Shown here one piece after another: positions 49,022 through 61,300 of a stretch of 64,000 nt of DNA. The notes under the pieces were generated by a model that saw only the letters and a program-made list of their open reading frames with translations, had not been told where the DNA came from and did no database searches. Source of the stretch: Tubulanus polymorphus. Its lineage: Eukaryota; Nemertea; Palaeonemertea; Tubulaniformes; Tubulanidae. The stretch is from positions 29,790,001 through 29,854,000 of the forward strand of contig NC_134025.1 of assembly GCF_964204645.1 (NCBI RefSeq), read 5' to 3'. Positions within the stretch are counted from its first letter, which is position 1, and the number at the start of each line of letters is the position of its first letter. The position numbers were made by a program, and so were the translations under genes.

Positions 49022-52000
49022 ATGTCTAATACACCTTCAGAAATTGGTCAGAGAGAGGAAGGAGAGCTGTCGGATGATGATGAACTATTTGATTTTGAAA
49101 CACTTAAATTAATTGGGCCTACAACAGGAGGAGGTGGTGTAGATTATCAACTAATTAGTAGACATCCCCTCGGCGTATCCTACTCCTCAAACAATCAGCC
49201 GCAAAAGAGTCGTAGTTTAGTTTCACCCTTACAGTCTTCCCGTCATTATCACGAGAATTATGACACTCACTTCAGCAGTAGTAGATCGATGGACCAACAG
49301 CGTTACAACTCGTCGCATCATTCCTCCGCATCCCGCAGCGGAGGAGGCAGAACGACGACGGGAGGATTTTGGTCGCGATATCAGAGCAGTTTGTCGTCGT
49401 GGTCGGAGAGATACTGTCACAGTAACGAGAGACGTAGAGATGAGAATAAAAGAGTTAGATCGAGATCTCCGATTCATCGTTCTTCATCTTCCTCCAGTTG
49501 TAATACAACTCAAATAACCGATTCAACCGGCAAAGAATTCGCCGAAAACATGTCGGGTGTAATTAAACAATGTATCCTTTTATTGAGAGAGAGAGGAATG
49601 AGAGAGGATTAGCCCCTGTATGCAAGGATACTGGGGCCGGCTTAGACTTAATACCATTTTAATACCAACTTAGTTCTATAGCCAATCTAACAACTTAAGA
49701 CCAGTCTTAAGATTTAAGACCACTTTTGGACTTAAGTTACGACTGTGAAACTGGTCCCTGGGGATAGAGTTCAATGTGACAAGCAGCGCTGTGTCGTGTG
49801 TCGCCAAGTGCGTTCAATAATGATGATAGTAATGGTAATGAAATTTATACCTATAAATTCACAGTCTTCATTAAGCTTTGATAACGAATCATTGTTTTAA
49901 CCCTTTCAGTGCATCTACACCGCAGTACAGTGTATTAATACACCGTAGTACGGTGTATTGATATACCACAGTACGGTATGCACCACATTATATTAATCAG
50001 TGGTGATGGACTTAGCTAGAAACTGCACTGCATTATTGATGCAACAATTAATAATTGGTTTTTATCTATTGAATGGCAGTACCTTGTGAATGTAGTGAAA
50101 TATGAGTAACTTATGATACACTGCACTGCAATGTAGATGCGCTAGCTCTATTCCCATTTTTCAACAAGTCTATAAGATATTCCACTATCATCATCTATCC
50201 TCCACATTCATTCATGATTCTCAATCGACAATTTCAAACCGAAAGATTCTTGACGAATTGATCAGCTCGAAGTCACCATTCATCGGAAAGTCACGGCTCT
50301 AAAAAAGATCGGGACACAATCAAACAGGAGATCGAAGAATGTCGAATAAAATATCGAAATATCGAAAAACAACTTGAAGATTTGGATGAACGCGTGAAAA
50401 TGAAACAGCAGCTTTTAGATGATCAGTCTCCTCGTGAGTGTCGCTGTTTTTCTGAGTCTGATTTGGTGTAAATCTCACTGCTTTTAAAACTCTATAATTA
50501 TTTATTTGTAGCAGTGGAAATTAATCCGATGAAACCCATTGATCGTCAAACCGCAAATTCACAAGTGATAGTAAGTTATTGTATCCCTGTATTCATCTAA
50601 AGTTTGATAACTCCTCAGAGACCCGTTGTGAGACTACAGTGATCTATTTATCCAGTCCAAAAGTTATCATAAATCCTGATAATACTAAGTTCGAAATAGT
50701 TAAGAAAGAACAGACATTTATTTTGGAATGACTAAAATGATGTTGTGTTCGTTGTGTTTAGGTGGAAGATGAACCCGATGAGTTAGAGTTAAGACGTCGT
50801 GCTCTCGCATCTGCGGTCAACGCTCAGATAAACGATGAATCATCTTGTTCTCCGGTTCCATGTACAAACAGTACCTCGGACGCTTCTATCAAACAAACGA
50901 CTAGTGAACGAACTAACGGAAATGTCTCGAATAACGTTAAATTAATCATAGAAAAAAAGAACCAGATTCTGCCCCGTAATAAGAATTTTCTCGATACACC
51001 AGAAGCCGTAGCGCACAAATCAATGATAGATTTGACATCGGAACAAACTCAGATAATGCCGGTTAAAACGACGCTTTTTAAACCGAAACAAGTGATGAGT
51101 CCCGTTTCAACATTGACAGGAGTGGCTGATGTCGTACCATTCCTTGATACATCATTTCAATCTTTGCTTAAAACGAGTCCCGCGAAAGTTCGTCGCAATA
51201 GAAGAAGAAGTAAGTTTATTTGAATTGTAGATACAAGGGGTTCGCGTCGAGTGCGGTGTCTATTCTAATAGAATTTTGATTTACCTCGGCAGTATATCAT
51301 CGGAGTCTCGGCAGTTAAAGCGTTTTAAAGCCCAGGGCCCAGTTTTATGGACTGGTATTAACTTTAACCCGGGGGCAAACTTTATTCATTTTCAATTGAG
51401 ATTCGGGGGATTTGCAAATTGTTGGAAAATGGCCACTCCGGTGTGTCTTTCGACGGATTTTATTGTTTTTCTTTTTTGTTTTCAGAAGGAAGGCGAAACA
51501 GAGCGAAGAAATTATTAGAATCTAAACCGACTGGGTCCATATTCCGACCCGGCGTTATAAGAAATGTTCTGTCGATCGAGAGTCCCGATCAGCAAGTCGA
51601 ACAATTCTTAAAACTGGTCGGAAATAAACAGAATAAACAATCGCAGCAAGGTTCAATACACGATGTGTTAACGTTGAAAAATGAAGACGATCGAATTAAT
51701 AAATTCATCCAACACGTGGCTTCATCGGCCAAGAAAAAGAAACCGGTAAGTTTAACAACGATCTCTCGTGTCTCGTGCTGAGTTTATTGTACAATTCAGG
51801 TAGCATTTAGTTATTATCTTCCAGGGAAGGCAAATTACGGGGCAAATGCAAGATAATTACGAAGTCGAAGAAATGGATCTGGATAGTGAAGTCGATGAAT
51901 CTAATACAGGTATTTGAACTGTTAAATCTTTACCCATAGTTTATTCATTTGACTGACTACTGGACACAGTTCAGGTTCGTGATGATCGGGTATATGACCG

Positions 52001-55000
52001 GTATATGTGTTCTGTGTTTGAAACAGGAATTCAGTTCATCGATTCGATACCACCTCGGATGCAATATAAATATGATCCCAGCGCTGTGGATTACGACGCG
52101 TCCGAGAATAATCTAGAATATGATCCAGCGATCAGTTTAGGCTACGATCCGATGCACTATACTGGTAATACAGCGCACCATTTATCCAGCTATCGGTATA
52201 TTACCCCCGGTGTAAGTTATTATTGTTTAATCTCCTCGGATAATCATCTAAAAATAGCGAAAACTTATTTAATATATTGAATGTATTTTAGGAGATACTC
52301 CTCCCTCATGAGTTACAAGCTCCGCCTCCTCCCCCACCCCCCGACAGCGATTCTCCACCCCCTCTTCCCGACGAGCCTCCGCCCGTCGAAGATACTCCGA
52401 TCCCTCCACCCGAATCTCTGCCAGAAGATAAGCAAGATGATGATGATGATGATGAGGATGATGATGATGATGCTGTTCCAGATGAAGATGCTGAATTGTT
52501 ACGAGCTCAGCTTCTTCAATCCGTCACTGATAAACGTCGTAAGAAACTGAATCATCCGGTAAGCTCTTTAAAAACTCATTCTTTACAAGATTCTTTTGAG
52601 CATGTTCACTGCCCACTACAAGATATCTTGTAGTTCCAGTTCTGCCACTATGAGTTATCCAGTAGCTGATCGTTCTTATTCACTGTTACATACTTGCATT
52701 CAGCTATGACACAGTTCTTGATTGGCTGGCACTGCGACAAACTGCTTCATCGTCAATTTTGAACCACAGCTGAAAAAGCTCTATTGCAGACTATTTGATG
52801 TAGTAACTTGGATGAAACACAGTGGCAGCGAATGTGTTTTAAAACTAAGAAATAGTTATTATTGAATGTTGTAAATGTAATGTAATGATTTTGTGTAGGA
52901 TGAAATCCGGGAATCATCGCCGATGACACCACTCACCAGTCGGTCACAATCACCAGCTGTACAACAAACAGATCAATCACCTCTTAATATCTCGACGAAG
53001 AAACATTCAAAACGTGTCGTCATGCCGTCGATAGACCTGGTAAAACTTCTCGTTAGAATTTCGATCAGAAATCTGAATTATCGCTGATTCTCGATCAGTC
53101 GGGAAATCCATCAGGTTTATGAGAAATCCGAATTATCGAGTGTTCAATTGTTTATAATTTTCAGCCGGGAAAGTTCATTATTCGTATCGGTAGTTCGGAA
53201 AGTGAGACTGATGAAGAAGAAGAAGAAGAAGAGACGGAAATACAGGAAGAAAAACACCCTTTAACTTCGATACCACCGACTAAAAACCTGGCATTCAGTA
53301 TAAATTTAGACCGGTTTCTGAGAGAACAGAGGAACACTTCAGAGGTAAAGAATCAATTCATTTATTATAGATCCAGATCCTGTTATGCAGTTATGAGTTA
53401 AAGTTTCTGCATTTTCAATGTTTTAACTCTTTGCAATAAGTCAAATCTTAACTCGGAACTGAGTCTCACTAATTGAAAATGAACTTGTTTTTATTCACAA
53501 CCACGGAACTGGATCCTATGAGTTTCGTTCTAACTGTATCGTGATTTCAGTACGCTACGTAGTTATCATTGCTGCCCTTTTCATTTTGTATCAAGGTTCA
53601 AACTATCGAAAAACCAACGGAGTCAAAGCCAGCAACACTAATCAAAACCAAAACTAAAAAACCTAAAAAGAAAATATCGGTGGACGACTTCAAGAAAATG
53701 GAAGAGAAAGTACATAGAGAAAGGTAATAAATATGTTTAGAAATATTGTGAGGGCCATTTTGTTATTCTCATTAACGAGTTGTGGAGGAGCTTGTTCTGT
53801 TGTCACATCGGTAAAACTTGATGACTCTTTTACCTGATGAAGCTATCATGCATTATAAGCAAAAGTTCATACCAGTATTTCTTATAAAACCAGTTTACCT
53901 ACAATGTTACCACCAGTCTCCACATTTACTGATTGATAATCTGAAATGTTCAATTTGTCTATTGTAGAGCGTTGCTCGCCACGGATCAAAATAAGCTGAA
54001 GAAAGAACGTTTGCTGTTTGTGAATAAAGCGCGTTTGTTGCAAGGTGCGGAAAAACGCGTCGAAAAATTGAAAGAAATGTTAATGACGGCAGAGAAAAAT
54101 GTGAAAGATATTCGCGAACATAAGACCAAATTAGCAAACACGGTAAACACAGCTTTAAACTGTCAGGGATTGATGTGAAAAAATGGAAGTCTTTAAAAAG
54201 ATTGTGATTATTAATGAAAATGACTGAAAAATTCAGAAATAAGTGTTGAATATTTGGATCCCCTTTTTATGCCATATACTGTGTGTTAAAAGTTAAGAAA
54301 TGATGTTTAATCCGTCCAGATTGTGATCGGTAGCCACTTAGGTTATTGTACCCTGATGTGAAAAAATGTGAAAATTCTGGTATTTTGCCATGAAAAAAAG
54401 TGTAAAAAGCCAATTAATTGTAAGGATGTGAAACCTAAACCACTGTAGAAAGAAATGATCAAAATCTTACGTGGAAAGATACTTTATTTTTATCTGTGCT
54501 TTATCTAGGTTAACATACTGGTACGCAGGACGAAGGGAAGAGAATCAAATCTGTCAGTTTTAGACGCTCAACTGAAAACAATCGGTCGACGCATCTTCGG
54601 TGAGAAGTACAAACCTAAATGGCTGATCGAGCATGAAAAAAAATCAGTTCAGGTTCGTTTCTTTGATTTATATTCTTACATAGCACCGTACTAATTGCAG
54701 CAATCAATCATGGCTTTCTACGCATAATATCAAAGCATAAAAATCGTCAAGATATCATAAAACATTCTGACATTACGAAGATATAAAAAGATAACGTTTT
54801 AAAGCATCAATAGGTTTTCCTGATATTTTAAGGGACACAAAAGCTCTACTTTCATAATTTTAGAATAGCACAGGTTTGAGTGGAGTAGCAGGATCCTGAG
54901 TAGACCTAAGAGAATGGGCTGGTTCATAAAGAGACACGATTTTGCCGCCCTGATAAGGAGGTCTAATTGTTTTCGGAGTTTGAAAAGTATTTACTGATAT

Positions 55001-55352
55001 TTTGTTTTGATTTCTAGGAAACTCAAGAGCAATCGTCGTCGACTGTATCTCTCGACGAAGAGAAACAACGATTGTTAACATTACAGAAACAGTTAGCGGA
55101 TAAAATCAAAGAATATCGTTTACAAGAGAATAAAACGGCATCGACGGAAAACCGACAACAACATCATAGAAAATCAGTTCATATCGCGGCAGTTGTAGCT
55201 CAACCGATGGTTATTGATAACGGCGATAAAATAGATCTACCGCATGTGAACGAAACCGAGATCGAAATGTCGCGTTTCGACGAAACCAATCGTAAACATT
55301 CAATACTGGAATTGAACACGAGTACGAAACCTGAGTTTGTAGATAACGAGAC

Positions 55353-55396
<44 letters not shown>

Positions 55397-58300
55397 GAGT
55401 TGAGAATCATTCCCCAACTGATAATCAGGAGAAAACGATCGACACGATTGAGGAAAAAACACCGGAATTGATGAAAAAAATCACCAAGCTTCAGGTATTG
55501 AATACTACTGATCAATCGCTGTATTCGGGAAATGATTTACTGTTGATAAAAACATCTTAGATTTTGTCTTATTTCAGAATGCAGCCAGTAAATTGAATTC
55601 TATTGTAGCGCGTTCGGGCTGGTCTCCTACTTATAAATTACAACAACAACAATTCAAACAGCCTAAGGTATAGTAGAATATAGAACACAGTTAACTTGGG
55701 AGTGGCAAAATGAGTTGAGTGAAGGATTGAGAAAATGAGATCGGAATTCATGAAATAATTTCGAGAAAGGTTTACTGTATTTAAAACAATGTCTCCAGTT
55801 CCTCAGTTCTGAGTTCAGATTCGACTTATTGGTAATAAACTAATTTAACTCCAGGACCTGATGCACGGTAGTTATAAGTTATGATTGAAATCTATTTATT
55901 AGTTGATGAATGTAAGAGTTACAGATCGAAACAGCGCAACTGGGAATAGTGAAGTTCAGACTAAAGCCTTTCAGCCTTACACTAGCATGCTGACATCATT
56001 CAAAGGTTACAGGTAATTAATTCATCCAACCAAGAAACTTGTCTCATAACTTCTCTTCCAGTTTTGTGATTCCGATGATGATTAAAATGCATGTTTTTCA
56101 GATTGGGTCGCTTTTATCGAACCCGCGAAAAGCTACCGCTAAACTCAAAAACATACGCGAATAAAATCGATCCGAAGAAATTAGTCTGTAGATTTGATTT
56201 GATGGGAAAGTGTAATGATGATAGCTGTCAGTGGTAAGTTAGACAGTTTGTATATTATGATCTCTAATTCTAATCCAACTTTTACTTAGATCATCGGCTC
56301 TTCTTGGTTCGATTTTCAGGCAGCACAGTAAAGACTATACGATGACCGATAGTGAAATATTACAGGATATATTATCGTACTGTCCCGCAGAAGCTGGTGT
56401 TACTGCTGAATCTACCGCCGAAGAAATTCCAAGTATTATAGGTAAATATTACCAGCAGTTGGTGATGTAGGTGAAGTCAATGAGTAGTGGTCTTCCTCAT
56501 ACTAGTATTGGTCTTGTCAATTCATCCATGTGTCCAAATTTTGTGGAAGGTTGTCCTTTTTGAGGGGAACAAACCTCGGACCTGCTTCTGGTTATTCTTT
56601 CTAAATGGGTTGAGAGGGATGGCAAGTAAATCATGACTTTCGATGGATTGATCTTCAAAAATGACTATTAAATTTCTTCATTCTTTACCGCAGAGAAATA
56701 CACGAATGAGTTGCTGTCCAATTCGAAAATCAATTTCGATAAATTGTGTTTCTTGTTGGTGACGCGAGTGAACGCGCGATTAGACAAAAAACATCCTTAT
56801 TACGTTCCGAATGAAGCGAGAAAATGGAATCCTAAACCGACGGTGGAATCAAAGTGGACGATTACAAGCGTAGAAAACGATCATCAAACATCCGTTGAGC
56901 CGTCCATAGAGAAAGAGACAACTAAAACAGGTTCGAGCGTAATTAAATTGGACCTTGTTCTAAAAATGAAGATGTAAAATGATTTTTGATGTACCCTTGC
57001 TTAACACGAACAATCTAGGACTAAAAAATCATCAGTTGCCCAAAGGTTGGTTAAACTATTGGTTAGATTGGGTAGCTTGAAAACTCGACCACCAGTTGAA
57101 TTCCCTAACTATCGGTTAAAGCAAAATGACCTTCCTTTGAGCAATTGGCCCCTGAATGATAAGATACAAGAAATCAATTTAGTTTATGTCAGAGTTAGTA
57201 AAAAGTCTGTGTTGAACATGGCTGATAAAGGCTGAGTTGACTATGGATAGAGTTGTTTTTATTCAGAGTGGTTAAACAGACTGACAGTCAGTGATCTGGA
57301 TGATATGATCTGCGAGCAGGATTTACGCTATTTTATCCGCGCTGGAGACACGGTCGAGACGATGGAAGAAGCTGTACTCGACGACCCTCACAATACGTCG
57401 TTATGGATTAAATTAGCGTATCATAAACTTCACGACGCGTACAGCGAACCGGGCGTAGCGTTAGACCACGCTCTAAACGTGATGTCACGAGCCCTCGAGA
57501 AACACCGGCGTTGCAAAGATCTCTGGCTTCATTATTTATCTCTTTACGAAAAGCGATCTGAATTGTCGGATTTGTGCGATTTGTTTGAAATGGCGGTTAG
57601 ATACGCCGCGCATTACGACATCTGGTGGAAGGTAAAATAACCTTTTTCAATCCTTCTTAATTATCTTTAAAACTAGACAGAAATTCTAGCTTTCCGCTTA
57701 TCATTTCTTACCGAGTTAAACCCACTTAGTTTGATCAGAATCCAGTTTCATAGTTGTGAGTTTAAGTTAACTCTGAAGAACTCCAGTTACACAGTGATGA
57801 TTTACTCCTATAGGAAACTGTGATACTCAGTCTATGAAACTGGGCCCTGGTGAATGAATGATCCGTTCATGTTGACCTGTTATAGGGTGTAACTATGGTT
57901 TATTGCAGTATTTGAAGATTGTAAAGACATACAGTGAGAAGGAGGCTGTATGTAATCGTATACTGACCTGGTTATCAACTCAGTCGATAACTGATGATAA
58001 CTCATCAACTCAAATATCACATCATACTCTCGAGATAGTGTTCTATCTAGTCAATTTGAACAGTATAACTGGAAGGTTTCGTCCGGCTGGACAAGTTCTT
58101 CAGGTATTTTTTCATGCAAATCTCAACGGATTTCAGAAGCATAAAATGTTCGATTCTTTATTTTAAATCCTCTCAAATAATGTATATTTCCTAGGCTGTA
58201 TTAAAAGGAAAACCGGTCGGTTCTGTCAACGTTCATCAAATCCTGACTGATAGTGATTTATGTAAACTACATTTAGCGTATATTCACATGCTAGAATTCA

Positions 58301-61300
58301 GGCAACTACCCGACGAATGGTTTATCAATAAACCAGGTCGACTTGTACTAAAGGTCAGCTCTCAAATATTGCTACTCATCTCCTCTGACCGTTCCAGTTC
58401 ATGAATCTGTATCTGTTTTATTTTTAGGAGCTTCCTGTGTTTGTGTGGGATACAAAAATCCGTTCGAATTCGGAAGTTTTGATAAAACTTCTACAAGCAG
58501 CCATGAAATCGTTTAAAAGTGACTGTAAGATGACCGAGATATCTCTGTGCTTACGGGAAAACCTCACAAATCTTCAAACCGCTTTAAACAAGTAGGTTTT
58601 ACCAGCCATTATTTTGAATATCGTTGTTGAGAAAATTATTTGTATATCGATGTTTTTTGTAGGACCGAAATTGCGAAGGAACAATGTCGTGAATTGTTGA
58701 AGAATAATCCGGATTGTGCTGAATTATGGATGCAGTTGGCGTGTATTTATTTACGCGATGAAAATGTATCTGGTGCTGTAGAGGTTTTCGTTGAAGCTGT
58801 GAAATTGAATCCGCATTCTCCTGAACTCTGTTTCAAACTCGCCCAAACTCTCCGCAATCAGGTACGTAAAATATACTCGTATTTCATCGTTCTGGGCCTA
58901 GTTTCACGAACAAGTTTCATTCAAGTTCTTGCTTTAGTTGCTTATATGGTTACTTTATGTGTTAGATTATTCTGCTCCCACATCTCTGAAACTCAGCCCA
59001 TGGTTACTAATAAAATCAAAGATTTTTTGTGAAACTGGACCGAGGGCATCCTCATGTGAAAATTTTCTTCTTTATTATTTTATATAGAATGATAGAGTTG
59101 GTGCTTCTCAACTGCTGTGTAAATATGTCAATAGAATGTTTGTACTTTCCGCTGCTGCTGATACAAAGCCTACCCCGACTCAGTTATACCGACTGTTACT
59201 GGGACAATCCATATCGGTCCTGACACAAATACCTACAATCGTATCCACAATCGATCTGCGGAAATTGAAAGAGAAACAAGTTTATATTTGGTTGAACTAC
59301 TGGTCAGTAGATTTCAAGTTTTTTTTATAAGTGATTTATCCGATACTGTATAAATTTTGTTAGTTATGATTTGGTTGTAGTTTGTTATTGGAATTACGCG
59401 GTGATCATAAACAAACATGTGAAATGTATGAAACGGCTCAATGCGTTCTACGCAAAACGGAAGACGTACAGCGAGTCTGGGTCAGGTATAACTTTTATAA
59501 CTTTTCAAATTCTGATCTTCATTTTCTCTTTATTCATTTCGTTTTTGCCTCGATTTCTGCAAAAGTAGATAACGTTTTGTTTGTAAAGTTATTTGCAGTA
59601 TCGATTGAACTTCGTGTCGATTGAATCCGATGTGAAATTACAGCAGAAAGAATTCCGTTTCTTACTGGAACTGATTCAACGTTGTCTCGTTTCGATGCCC
59701 TCTCAATTCCCGGTCCCCGATCATCCGCAACAGTATTACACGGATTACAGCTTCCACAACCAGGTGGCGCTCCTCGTTTTAGATAGTTTAACGGACGTCG
59801 AGGAGCAGGAAAAACTATTCGATCGTTATTTAAACGTGATGTCTTCGAATACGCAACTACTTAAAAGGTAGGAACGTTGACCGCGGTGACTAATCACATA
59901 CAGCCAGTCTGTATCGATGAATTGTAACATTTTAAACCTCGAAATTTCTCTGACTCAAGGAATTTTGTGTAATAATCACATGGAAAAATCAGGAGATTTG
60001 TAAATGGGAGGAAAGTGGTCACCTAGCTTTATGTGACTAGCCCCTGCAGTTGAACCATTCTAGAATTTATTTCCTATGAATGAGAAGACGTTAAGAGTAA
60101 ATCAATGATTTTGATATTATTTGTATTTGTTTAGGGCTGTAAGTCATTCAATCTCGTGTAGTAATATACCACGAGCTCGGATTCTAACACTGTCAGCCGT
60201 TCACTCCCATCAGACGCCAGTCATCTCTTTATGGAAAAGGTAGGAAACTTTATATCGTAATAAAGTGACATCTAGCGACCAGTTTAGTCATTACTGTCTG
60301 TCACATACACACTGCCAGCCTATATTTCTCCTGTAACCCTGGAGGCAGTTTAAAACTATTCAACTCTGATTGTGACCTGCAGTCGTTGATGTTTGTTTCT
60401 ATTGAATGTTTGTTTAGATTCACTCTTTAGATGTCGATGACTCATTTTATATTACATTAATAACGCATTAAAGCAATTTGTTGTTAAGTAATTTCTCAAC
60501 GTTTTGATGTTTGAATCAAACTGGTGTCGGATTGAGTATTGAAAGTTTGTTAGGAAGCTTTTCATGTGTTTATCAGCCAGTGACGGAGCCACGTTGGACG
60601 TCGCTACTGCCTGAAACCAGTGATGATTCACGCTCTGTTTATCAAAACTATCACTTTCATCAGCATCATTTATTAGTCTCCATTAGATGACCATTAATTT
60701 CATCAAAGACATCAGTTATAACGAATTCCATCAAAAACGGCGTCACAATCGCTGCATAGTCACAATCACTGCTGAGTAACAACCGATACAGTTTCACAAT
60801 CGGTGATGTAAAGAGCGAATTTAGGTGGGTAGACCGGTCCGCCCTCTTCAAATTTCGAATGTGCCCTCCAAAAAGACTGGACATTTGTTTGCATAGAAGA
60901 TTCTAAAAAGACTAAAAATAAATCCAAAAGGGCTATGAAAGCCTCTTATTGTCCGACTCCCTGAGGGAGCCCGCCACCAATGTTTCTCTTGCAGCCCTTG
61001 TATTGCCAAATCTGCCCTTTTCAAATCAAGTGCCCATTCCAATTTTCAGATCCACTCCCATTAACCCCTTTCAGTGTGTCTACACCGCAGTGCGGTGTAC
61101 GAATCAGTGATGTATTTTGCGAGTACACCGCACTGCGGTGTATTGATTTAATTAGTGATAACTAATTATTTCTCTTGAAAGATGGCAGCACCTGTCAAAC
61201 ATAGTGAAATACTAGTAACTAATGGTATAGACGCACTATAGCGGTATTCCCGTTATTCAACACACTAGGGTGGAATTTTTTAGAATTTTCAAATTATCTT

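Noticed and set aside
55211-55515. Minus-strand frames rich in Ala or Leu opposite the polyQ tract
   Set aside because: They are antisense readings of the CAG run in ZFC3H1 exon 14, with no splice or homology support.
57047-57235. 62-aa plus-strand frame in ZFC3H1 intron 19 as an extra exon
   Set aside because: The exons at 56694-56930 and 57267-57631 join in phase without it, and it matches no family segment.
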